DNA from: Candidatus Brocadiaceae bacterium
GTDB taxonomy: Bacteria; Planctomycetota; Brocadiia; Brocadiales; Bathyanammoxibiaceae
Length of the DNA: 13,355 bases
Assembly: GCA_030018855.1 (NCBI GenBank)
Contig: JASEHG010000035.1
Coordinates: 1 to 13,355 of the forward strand
Reading direction: 5' to 3'
Below the pieces are notes generated by a model that was given only the letters and a program-made list of their open reading frames with translations, had not been told where the DNA came from and did no database searches. How positions within the stretch are numbered: the stretch's first letter is position 1; each line of letters begins with the position of its first letter. Positions 1 through 6,197 of the stretch are shown piece after piece. Made by a program: the position numbers and the translations under genes.

Positions 1-27
1 AGATTCTTCGCTTCCCCTTCGTCTTTA

Positions 28-55
28 GTAGGGGCGAACGGCCGTTCGCCCCTAC
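28..55. repeat. Perfect 28-bp palindrome, GTAGGGGC-family repeat
   Basis: Left arm 28-41 and right arm 42-55 are exact reverse complements with no loop, starting GTAGGGGC and ending GCCCCTAC. The same ends recur at D/E, F/G, G/H and inside nuoN with different cores, so this is a dispersed repeat rather than an operator. No U-tract follows, so it is a poor intrinsic terminator, although it could protect a 3' end of an upstream transcript. The flanks (GATTCTTCGC at 2-11, CTTCGGCTCAGTGTGACA at 58-75) look like two halves of another common intergenic repeat into which the palindrome may have inserted; that last point is inference. Confidence 0.9.
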
Positions 56-101
56 GGGCTTCGGCTCAGTGTGACAGGAAGTGGGACACCCCAAAAAACA
101 T

Positions 102-129
102 TTGACTTCAATAAAAAATTTTGTATAGT
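102..129 (+). promoter_or_regulatory. Sigma70-type promoter of the nuo operon
   Basis: A -35 box TTGACT (102-107) and a -10 box TATAGT (124-129) are separated by 16 bases in an A/T-rich stretch, each with one mismatch to consensus. Transcription would start near 135-137, giving a leader of about 28 bases before nuoA. It is the only convincing promoter seen in the window, which fits one long nuoA-N transcript. Confidence 0.7.
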
Positions 130-144
130 GTTTGCCTCACACTG

Positions 145-158
145 AAAGGAGAAAGGGG
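145..158 (+). promoter_or_regulatory. Ribosome binding site of nuoA
   Basis: Two purine-rich Shine-Dalgarno candidates lie in tandem: AAAGGAG at about 145-151 and AAAGGGG at 152-158. The second is 5 bases from the ATG at 164 and is the better spaced, supporting that start. Confidence 0.7.
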
Positions 159-163
159 CTGCC

Positions 164-520
164 ATGGAGGGACACGGGCTAGCCGTTGCACTTACTTTCT
201 TTACTGCAGCCTTTATTGCGGGGTTACTAATATTTCTGACCTCGGTACTGGGGCCTAAGAGACTCACCCCCGTAAAGGCCTTGCCCTTTGAATGCGGGAT
301 GGAGCCTTCGGGGCCTGCAAGGGTCGCATTCCCTGTAAAATTCTACCTCCTGGCAGTCCTTTTCCTTGTCTTTGACGTTGAAGTGGTGTTCTTTTATCCC
401 TGGGCAGTGCTTTTTGATAAGCTGGCCCTTTTTGGGCTACTGGAGATGATGGTCTTCACCGCCATCCTTGCGGTGGGTCTCCTGTACGCCTGGAAGGAAG
501 GGGCTTTGGAGTGGCGATAG
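164..520 (+). CDS. nuoA: NADH-quinone oxidoreductase subunit A
   Basis: NuoA is a small membrane subunit at the junction of the hydrophilic arm and the membrane arm of complex I (ND3 homologue). The 118-residue product has the expected three transmembrane helices (about 8-29, 58-80, 88-110). The loop after helix 1 carries the conserved PFECG with Cys44, equivalent to the ND3 loop that lies near the quinone tunnel, and helix 2 carries FDVE with acidic residues Asp71 and Glu73 followed by the PW motif. Length matches the family. It is the first gene of the operon, with a promoter and Shine-Dalgarno just upstream, and its last 10 bases overlap the start of nuoB, which suggests translational coupling. 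Confidence 0.97.
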   Translation: MEGHGLAVALTFFTAAFIAGLLIFLTSVLGPKRLTPVKALPFECGMEPSGPARVAFPVKFYLLAVLFLVFDVEVVFFYPWAVLFDKLALFGLLEMMVFTAILAVGLLYAWKEGALEWR

Positions 521-984
521 AATCCGCCTTGGGCGAGAGCGTAGTCCTGACCAGAACGGACAAGGTCCTTGGGTGGGCCAGGAAGTATTCCCTATTCCTC
601 TACCCATTCGTAACCGCCTGCTGTGGGATGGAGTACATGGCCACGGCGGCAAGCCATTACGATATAGACCGCTTTGGGGCAGGGCTGCCGAGGTTTTCGC
701 CCCGCCAGGCAGACGTCCTCTTTGTGGTGGGGACGATAAGCCACAAGCAGGCCCCCATACTCAAGAGGGTGTGGGAGCAGATGTGCGAGCCCAAGTGGGT
801 GGTGGCCTTTGGCGGCTGTACCTGTTCAGGGGGACCTTACGATAACTATGCTACTGTACAGGGGATAGACACTATCGTTCCCGTGGACGTCTATATCCCT
901 GGCTGTCCACCCAGACCCGAGACCGTCCTGGATGGGATTATAAAACTCCAGGAAAAGATACAGAATCAGAAGCAAGAGTTGTAA
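511..984 (+). CDS. nuoB: NADH-quinone oxidoreductase subunit B (N2 cluster)
   Basis: NuoB holds the terminal [4Fe-4S] cluster N2, which passes electrons to quinone at the NuoB/NuoD interface. In the 157-residue product the ligands are the tandem Cys37-Cys38, Cys103 and Cys132, with the same 65- and 29-residue spacings as the Thermus subunit. The quinone-site segment following the CCGMEYMATA motif is intact. An additional cysteine, Cys105, lies two residues after a ligand where a small residue is usual. The start is GTG at 511, inside the 3' end of nuoA; the purine-rich GGAAGGAAGGGG at about 492-503 lies upstream and no in-frame ATG gives a full-length protein. The stop TAA overlaps the nuoC ATG by one base (TAATG). 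Confidence 0.97.
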   Translation: MAIESALGESVVLTRTDKVLGWARKYSLFLYPFVTACCGMEYMATAASHYDIDRFGAGLPRFSPRQADVLFVVGTISHKQAPILKRVWEQMCEPKWVVAFGGCTCSGGPYDNYATVQGIDTIVPVDVYIPGCPPRPETVLDGIIKLQEKIQNQKQEL

Positions 985-1481
985 TGGAAGAAAGTCTTAC
1001 CCTAAGAAAATTAAGAGAGCGGTTTCCTGCTTCTATTATAGACACCCACTCCTTCAGGGGCGATGATACGGCAGTCGTAAAGAGGGTTGATGTTGTGGAT
1101 ATCTGCCGCTTCCTGAAGGAGTCCACGGACCTCTCCTACAATTTCCTCATGGACCTGACGGCGGTGGATTACTTGCAGATGGGTAACTCACCACAAGCGG
1201 ACCGTTTTGAGGTGGTTTATCACCTCTATTCTATAAAGTATAACCACAGGGTAAGGATAAAGGCGCCACTGACGGAAGCGGACCCTACCATTGACTCCCT
1301 TACCCCCCTGTGGGCAGTGGCCAACTGGCTGGAGAGGGAGTGCTGGGATATGTTCGGTATAAGGTTTAATGGACATCCAGATTTGAAGAGGATACTCCTC
1401 TACGAGCAGTTTGAAGGCCATCCCCTCAGGAAGGATTATCCCCTGACCGGGCGTCAGCCCCTAATAGGCCCTAAAAACTGA
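984..1481 (+). CDS. nuoC: NADH-quinone oxidoreductase subunit C (30 kDa subunit)
   Basis: NuoC is the 30-kDa-type structural subunit of the connecting module; it has no cofactor and packs against NuoD and NuoB. The 165-residue product has the family signature ERECWDMFGIRFNGHPDLKR starting at Glu117, followed by the usual GHPLRKDYPLTG segment. It is a separate gene rather than a nuoCD fusion as in Escherichia coli. The ATG shares one base with the nuoB stop codon, so translation is probably coupled. nuoD follows after 15 bases. Confidence 0.96.
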   Translation: MEESLTLRKLRERFPASIIDTHSFRGDDTAVVKRVDVVDICRFLKESTDLSYNFLMDLTAVDYLQMGNSPQADRFEVVYHLYSIKYNHRVRIKAPLTEADPTIDSLTPLWAVANWLERECWDMFGIRFNGHPDLKRILLYEQFEGHPLRKDYPLTGRQPLIGPKN

Positions 1482-1496
1482 CCTGCCAGAAATAAT

Positions 1497-2705
1497 ATGG
1501 AAAAGACGGCCACCTTAGCCAGGGAATTGAACATCAGGGAGATGACGCTCCACATGGGGCCCTCCCACCCCGCCATGCATGGGACTATCAGGATGTTCCT
1601 GGAACTGGACGGGGAGACGGTGGTTAGCAGTGACGTGGAAATAGGCTACCTCCATAGGGGTTTTGAGAAGACCTGCGAGAACCGTACCTATCACCAGGCC
1701 ATCATCTATACCGATAGACTCAACTACGTCTCTCCCCTCATTAATAATTTTGGCTACGCCATGGCCGTGGAAAAACTCTTCGGGGTGGACGTGCCGGAAC
1801 GATGCAAATATATACGGGTAATCATGAGTGAGATATGCCGTATTACTGATCACCTTACCAATGTAGGGGCCTCAGCCATGGAACTGGGGGCCATAACGGC
1901 CTTCCTCTACATGATAAAGGCCAGGGAGATGCTCTGGAGGCTTATTGAGGAGGTTGCTGGCGGTAGGGGAGTAACCCCAAGCTATGTAAGGATTGGTGGG
2001 GTAAAAGACGACCTGCCAGAGGGCTTCCAGGGTAGGGCACTGGAGGCCTTCAAGGCCACTAGAGAGGTGTTACAGGAGATTCATGGCCTCCTGACAAAGA
2101 ACCGTATCTTTGTGGACAGGACGAAGGGGGTAGGGGCAATAACTGCTGATGAGGCCATGTCTTATGGCTTTACTGGCCCATGCCTCCGCTCTACAGGCGT
2201 GGCCTATGACGTCAGGAAGGCCCAGCCTTACATGGTGTACGACAAGATGAACTTTGAGGTGCCGGTGGGGACCAATGGCGATAACTACGACCGTTACCTG
2301 GTAAGGATGGAGGAGATACAGCAGTCCATGAGGATATGCGAGCAGGCCCTGTTCAGCATGCCCCCAGGTCCAATAAAGATAGACGACCCAAGGATGACCT
2401 TTCCCTCCAAGAAAGACGTCTACGGCAAGATGGAGTCCTTGATAAATCATTTCAAACTCTTCATGAATGGACACGGCATCACGCCCCCCAGGGGTGAGGT
2501 ATATCAGGCAGTGGAGGGTGCTAACGGTGAGCTTGGTTTCTATGTGGTTAGTGATGGCAGTGGCAGGCCGTACAGGCTGAGGTGCAGGCCGCCGTGTTTT
2601 ATGATAATGTCGGGCGTCTCAAGGCTGGTTAACGGCGGGATGGTGGCCGACATAGTCCCTACTTTTGGTTCAGTCAATATGATTGGCGGAGAGTGTGATA
2701 GATAA
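1497..2705 (+). CDS. nuoD: NADH-quinone oxidoreductase subunit D (49 kDa subunit)
   Basis: NuoD is the 49-kDa subunit that forms the quinone headgroup pocket with NuoB; it descends from the large subunit of NiFe hydrogenases but lacks the metal-binding cysteines. In the 402-residue product the loop GPSHPAMHG carries His24 and His28, and the quinone-contacting tyrosine is Tyr77 in TDRLNYVSP. The C-terminus GGECDR is the normal family ending, so the protein is complete. The start gives a short N-terminal extension before LHMGPSHP, as usual. No clear Shine-Dalgarno is visible in the 15 bases after nuoC. A second Met at residue 16 has AGGGAG just ahead, so the start is less certain than the frame. 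Confidence 0.96.
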   Translation: MEKTATLARELNIREMTLHMGPSHPAMHGTIRMFLELDGETVVSSDVEIGYLHRGFEKTCENRTYHQAIIYTDRLNYVSPLINNFGYAMAVEKLFGVDVPERCKYIRVIMSEICRITDHLTNVGASAMELGAITAFLYMIKAREMLWRLIEEVAGGRGVTPSYVRIGGVKDDLPEGFQGRALEAFKATREVLQEIHGLLTKNRIFVDRTKGVGAITADEAMSYGFTGPCLRSTGVAYDVRKAQPYMVYDKMNFEVPVGTNGDNYDRYLVRMEEIQQSMRICEQALFSMPPGPIKIDDPRMTFPSKKDVYGKMESLINHFKLFMNGHGITPPRGEVYQAVEGANGELGFYVVSDGSGRPYRLRCRPPCFMIMSGVSRLVNGGMVADIVPTFGSVNMIGGECDR

Positions 2706-2715
2706 ATAATTATTA

Positions 2716-2753
2716 GTAGGGGCATCCGCCTAAGGCGGACAACGTGCCCCCAC
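2716..2753. repeat. GTAGGGGC-family hairpin between nuoD and nuoE
   Basis: The outer arms are GTAGGGGCA (2716-2724) and TGCCCCCAC (2745-2753), complementary except for one position. Inside is a second perfect hairpin, TCCGCC-TAA-GGCGGA (2725-2739), which recurs at 8506-8520 and 12528-12542. The element fills most of the 60-base D/E gap, and no good Shine-Dalgarno remains between it and the nuoE ATG. Confidence 0.85.
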
Positions 2754-2765
2754 CACTGAAAAACC

Positions 2766-3239
2766 ATGGCAGTAGCGTTCTCAGAGAAGACAAAGGAAAG
2801 GTTTAAGGCAATCCTGGCCAAGTATCCAGAGAAGGGTGCCGCCCTGTTACCCGCCATGTGGCTGGCCCAGAAGGAGTTCTCCGTCATCACCCCGGAGGTG
2901 GAGGAGTATGTGGCAAAGCTCCTCGGAGTCCCCCTGGTAAGGGTACACGAGGTGCTTACCTTCTACACCATGTATGCGGCCAAACCACTGGGCAAGTACC
3001 ACCTACAACTGTGCACTAATATATCCTGTACCCTCCTGGGGGCGGAGGACATCCTTGAGCACCTCAAGGATAAGCTCCAGATAGGGGCGGGGGAGACCAC
3101 CCCGGACAAGAAATTTACCCTCTCAACGGTGGAGTGTCTGGGCTACTGTGGCACTGCCCCGGTCCTGCAGGTTAACGATGACTTTCATGAAAATCTCACT
3201 ACTAAAAAGGTAGACGAACTACTAGCGAAATTAAAATAA
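2766..3239 (+). CDS. nuoE: NADH-quinone oxidoreductase subunit E (24 kDa subunit, N1a)
   Basis: NuoE is the 24-kDa thioredoxin-fold subunit of the NADH dehydrogenase module and binds the [2Fe-2S] cluster N1a next to FMN. In the 157-residue product the ligands are Cys83 and Cys88 (CTNISC) and Cys124 and Cys128 (CLGYC), the exact C-x4-C, C-x3-C pattern of the family. The N-terminal helical part with VHEVLTFYTMY (about 60-70) is typical. The start ATG at 2766 follows a repeat-filled gap and has no evident Shine-Dalgarno, but the N-terminus matches family length. nuoF begins 2 bases after the stop. Confidence 0.96.
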   Translation: MAVAFSEKTKERFKAILAKYPEKGAALLPAMWLAQKEFSVITPEVEEYVAKLLGVPLVRVHEVLTFYTMYAAKPLGKYHLQLCTNISCTLLGAEDILEHLKDKLQIGAGETTPDKKFTLSTVECLGYCGTAPVLQVNDDFHENLTTKKVDELLAKLK

Positions 3240-3241
3240 CC

Positions 3242-4501
3242 ATGCCCGAACCTATCTTGAGCAGGAATTTTAGTAAGAAGAATGCCCACACACTGGGGGT
3301 GTATATCCAGGGTGGGGGCTACGAGGCCCTGAAGAAGGCCCTGACGGAGATGAAGCCGGAGCAGATTATCCAGGAGGTGGATAAGTCGGGCCTTAAGGGT
3401 AGGGGCGGGGCGGGCTTCCCTGTAGGGAAGAAGTGGAGTTTCATCCCCAAAGAGGCACCCAAGCCCAAATATCTCGTTATCAATGCCGATGAAGGAGAGC
3501 CAGGTACTTATAAGGACAGACCGATTATGGAGTGCGACCCCCATGCAGTGGTGGAGGGGGCCATAATCACCTGCTTTGCCGTGGGCATCCACTGGGCAGG
3601 CATATACGTCCGCGGGGAATACGTAAAGTCTATAGAGAGGCTAGAAGGGGCCATTAACGAGGCCTATGCCAAGGGTTACCTTGGGAAGAATATCCTGGAG
3701 ACGGGTTTTGACCTGGACATGGTAGTCCACCGCGGGGCAGGGGCCTATATATGCGGGGAAGAGACGGGGCTACTGGAGTCCTTTGAAGGCAAGAAGGGTC
3801 AACCCAGGATGAAACCCCCGTTCCCGGCCATAGTGGGTCTCTTCCAGGGGCCAACGGTCATAAATAACGTGGAGAGTATTGCCGCTATCCCCCACATAGT
3901 CAAGAACGGGGGGGAGTGGTTTAACGGCCTGGGGGCGCCCGGGATAGGAGGAGGGGTGAAACTCTTCCCCGTCAGCGGTCATGTCAAGAAACCAGGGGTT
4001 TATGAGCTACCCATGGGTACGCCCCTCAGGGAGATTATTTATAAACATGCAGGCGGGATACGGGGAGACAAGAAGCTCAAGGCGGTAATCCCCGGAGGCG
4101 CCTCTGCACCAGTCTTGAAGCCGGAAGAGATAGACGTCCCCATGGAATACGCCAACCTGGCCAAGATTGGCAGTATGATGGGTTCAGGGGCAGTCATAGT
4201 GATGGACGAGGACACGGATTTAGTCAAGACCCTCAGGGTACTCATGTGTTTCTACGCACACGAGTCCTGTGGCAAGTGTACCCCATGCCGGGAAGGCACG
4301 GGCTGGATGGCAAAGATAATCAAGAGGATTGAGAAAGGGGAAGGGGAGAGTGCAGACCTGGACACCATAGTAAGTATAGCTAATGGTATAAGGGGCCGTA
4401 CCCTCTGCCCCCTGGGGGATGCGGCCGTAGGGCCAGCCCTCAGTTTTGTTACCAAATTTAGACAAGAGTTTGAGGACTACATTAAAGTAGGGGCAGGGTA
4501 A
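3242..4501 (+). CDS. nuoF: NADH-quinone oxidoreductase subunit F (51 kDa, FMN and NADH)
   Basis: NuoF is the 51-kDa catalytic subunit that oxidises NADH through FMN and holds the [4Fe-4S] cluster N3. In the 419-residue product GRGGAGFPVG (53-62) is the glycine-rich FMN/NADH loop, followed by NADEGEPGTYKDRP and GAGAYICGEETGLLESFEGK. Cluster N3 ligands are Cys343, Cys346, Cys349 (SCGKCTPCREG) and Cys389 (TLCPLGDAA). The last codons (Val-Gly-Ala-Gly) and the TAA stop lie inside a palindromic GTAGGGGC repeat at 4486-4514, so the present C-terminus appears to have been set by that element; all catalytic regions are upstream of it. No clear Shine-Dalgarno precedes the ATG, which is 2 bases from the nuoE stop. 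Confidence 0.97.
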   Translation: MPEPILSRNFSKKNAHTLGVYIQGGGYEALKKALTEMKPEQIIQEVDKSGLKGRGGAGFPVGKKWSFIPKEAPKPKYLVINADEGEPGTYKDRPIMECDPHAVVEGAIITCFAVGIHWAGIYVRGEYVKSIERLEGAINEAYAKGYLGKNILETGFDLDMVVHRGAGAYICGEETGLLESFEGKKGQPRMKPPFPAIVGLFQGPTVINNVESIAAIPHIVKNGGEWFNGLGAPGIGGGVKLFPVSGHVKKPGVYELPMGTPLREIIYKHAGGIRGDKKLKAVIPGGASAPVLKPEEIDVPMEYANLAKIGSMMGSGAVIVMDEDTDLVKTLRVLMCFYAHESCGKCTPCREGTGWMAKIIKRIEKGEGESADLDTIVSIANGIRGRTLCPLGDAAVGPALSFVTKFRQEFEDYIKVGAG

Positions 4502-4514
4502 CCCTGCCCCTACT
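4486..4514. repeat. Palindromic GTAGGGGC repeat containing the nuoF stop codon
   Basis: Left arm 4486-4499 and right arm 4501-4514 are perfect 14-base reverse complements around a single A at 4500. The nuoF TAA stop (4499-4501) sits exactly at the centre. The ends match the palindrome upstream of nuoA, while the core (AGGGTAACCCT) differs. It leaves only 10 bases before the nuoG ATG, with just a weak AGG at 4515-4517 as a possible Shine-Dalgarno. Confidence 0.92.
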
Positions 4515-4524
4515 AGGCTAAGAA

Positions 4525-6138
4525 ATGCCTACCCTTACCATTGATGACCAACAGGTTACCGTAGACCAGGGTACTACCATCCTGGAGGCGGCCAAGAAGC
4601 TGGGTATAGCCATCCCGCACTTCTGCTACCACCCCAGGCTTACCAAGGTGGATGCCTGCAGGATGTGTCTGGTGGAGGTCAAGGATGCCCCCAAACTGGT
4701 TACCTCCTGTTCCAATGCGGTCAGGGACAATATGGTAGTCTTTACCGGTACCCCCAAGGTAGAGGAGGCACGTAAGAGCATACTGGAGTTTATCCTTATA
4801 AACCACCCCCTGGACTGCCCAATCTGCGACAAGGCCGGAGAATGCACGCTCCAGGACTACTACTTCCGCTACAGTAGTCAGCCCAGCAGGTTCAAAGACA
4901 ATAAGGTGGAAAAACATAAGGTCGTTGACCTGGGGGCAAAGATGGTACTGGATTCTGAGAGGTGCGTGGTATGCGGCAGGTGCGTAAGGTTCTGCAGAGA
5001 GGTGGTAGGGGAAGAAAACCTGGGAATCTTTAACAGGGGAGACCATTCCGAGATAGGGACCTATCCTGGCAAGAAGATTGAGCACAACTATCAGGGGAAT
5101 CTGGTAGACGTCTGCCCCGTAGGTGCCCTGACGGCAAAGGACTTCCGCTTCAAGTGTAGGTCATGGCTTTTATGTAAGGCGGACACTATATGTCCCGGGT
5201 GTTCTAATGGCTGTAACGCAGTAGTCCATTTTACCCTCCGCAGTTTCAATGGGATAAAGGGGCAGAGGGTATTCAGACTGACGCCCAGGGAGAATAACGA
5301 CGTCAACAAGATATGGCTCTGCGACGTGGGCCGCTGGGGATACTCCTTTGTAGACAGCATAGACAGGCTCACCACGCCAGCCCTGAAGAAGGGCGAGGAT
5401 TTCGTTAAGGGCGACTGGGATACCGCCCTAAGGGAGACGGCCAGTGGGTTGAAGACCGTAGTGGAGAGGTATGGCCCCTCTGCCGTTGGCGTAATACCCT
5501 CACCACACCTCACCAATGAGGACCTTTATGCCCTTAAGTGTCTCTTTAGCTGTGTACTCAAGGTAGCCAATATTGACTTCAAGCTCCCCGGTCTTGATAA
5601 GGGTGAAGGCGACAAGTTACTCCTTAAGGCCGATAGACACCCTAATACCAGGGGTGCTGAGCTATTGGGGCTTAGCGGTACGGGTCTTTCAGCAGAGGCC
5701 ATGATGGAGAAGGTTAAGACAGGTGAGATAAGGGCCCTTTATCTGGCCGGTAGCGACCCTGTCAAGTATATAGGCGAAAAGGCCGAGGAGGCCCTCTCCA
5801 GGGCAGAATTATTGATATTCCAGGGGACCAACTTTAGCGCCAGTTGCAAGCTCGCCCACGTAATCCTGCCCGGCGCCACCTTTGTGGAAAAGGAAGGGAC
5901 GTTCACTAACTATCAAGGCCGTCTGCAGAAGATAAACAAGGCCCTGGAACCCCTGGGAGAGGCCCTGGCGGATTGGGAGATATTCACCAGGCTTGGAAAG
6001 AGACTGGGGGCCTACCCCTCTTACAGGTGTGCAGAAGAGGTCTTCAAGGACATGGCCAGGGAGGTCGCCCCCTTTAACGGACTTAGTTACCAGAAGATAG
6101 GTCCTCAGGGGATAAAGATAGCAGACAGTAGTCAGTAG
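4525..6138 (+). CDS. nuoG: NADH-quinone oxidoreductase subunit G (75 kDa subunit, short form)
   Basis: NuoG is the 75-kDa electron-wire subunit. N1b [2Fe-2S] ligands are Cys34, Cys45, Cys48 and Cys62; N5 is His94, Cys98, Cys101, Cys107; N4 is Cys147, Cys150, Cys153, Cys197. A further CPGCSNGC motif gives Cys223, Cys226, Cys230 and then Cys266, the ligand pattern of the off-path cluster N7 found in some bacteria. The remaining residues, about 280-530, are a shortened molybdopterin-oxidoreductase-like domain. At 537 residues the protein is much shorter than the 780-910 residues of Thermus or Escherichia coli NuoG. The last residues (Asp-Ser-Ser-Gln) and TAG stop lie in a 17-bp repeat that recurs after nuoH. 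The ATG follows the F/G repeat closely. Confidence 0.95.
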   Translation: MPTLTIDDQQVTVDQGTTILEAAKKLGIAIPHFCYHPRLTKVDACRMCLVEVKDAPKLVTSCSNAVRDNMVVFTGTPKVEEARKSILEFILINHPLDCPICDKAGECTLQDYYFRYSSQPSRFKDNKVEKHKVVDLGAKMVLDSERCVVCGRCVRFCREVVGEENLGIFNRGDHSEIGTYPGKKIEHNYQGNLVDVCPVGALTAKDFRFKCRSWLLCKADTICPGCSNGCNAVVHFTLRSFNGIKGQRVFRLTPRENNDVNKIWLCDVGRWGYSFVDSIDRLTTPALKKGEDFVKGDWDTALRETASGLKTVVERYGPSAVGVIPSPHLTNEDLYALKCLFSCVLKVANIDFKLPGLDKGEGDKLLLKADRHPNTRGAELLGLSGTGLSAEAMMEKVKTGEIRALYLAGSDPVKYIGEKAEEALSRAELLIFQGTNFSASCKLAHVILPGATFVEKEGTFTNYQGRLQKINKALEPLGEALADWEIFTRLGKRLGAYPSYRCAEEVFKDMAREVAPFNGLSYQKIGPQGIKIADSSQ

Positions 6139-6180
6139 ACAGTAGACGGGGTAGGGGCACGGCGATGCCGTGCCCTGCAG
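6125..6180. repeat. Repeat cluster between nuoG and nuoH
   Basis: It begins with ACAGTAGTCAGTAGACA (6125-6141), identical to 7277-7293 after nuoH. This runs across the nuoG stop codon and continues as a related AGTAGAC stretch. Next is a GTAGGGGC-family hairpin: left arm GGGCACGGC (6155-6163), loop GAT, right arm GCCGTGCCC (6167-6175), preceded by GTAG and followed by a degenerate TGCAG instead of CTAC. The cluster fills almost the whole G/H gap. Confidence 0.85.
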
Positions 6181-6187
6181 ACTCAAC

Positions 6188-6193
6188 GAGGGA
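6188..6193 (+). promoter_or_regulatory. Ribosome binding site that decides the nuoH start
   Basis: GAGGGA lies 4 bases before the ATG at 6198. The only other in-frame ATG upstream (6165) falls in the loop of the G/H hairpin and would add 11 residues coded by repeat sequence, so 6198 is the likely start. Confidence 0.7.
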
Positions 6194-6197
6194 TAGG

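Noticed and set aside
28..55. Operator or terminator at the perfect palindrome
   Set aside because: The same ends occur in four other places including inside coding sequence, and no T-tract follows, so a specific regulatory role is not supported.
2130..2137. GTAGGGGC match inside nuoD
   Set aside because: No inverted partner nearby; it codes the conserved GVGAI segment, so it is a chance match.
3399..3406. GTAGGGGC match inside nuoF
   Set aside because: It codes part of the conserved GRGGAG nucleotide-binding loop and has no complementary arm.
4513..5085. Long antisense frame opposite nuoG, and similar antisense frames elsewhere
   Set aside because: They mirror strongly conserved complex I coding sequence, show no domain and no ribosome sites; they are shadows of the sense genes.
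6165..6197. Alternative upstream ATG for nuoH
   Set aside because: The ATG is in the loop of a repeat hairpin, has no ribosome site and adds 11 residues unlike the family N-terminus.
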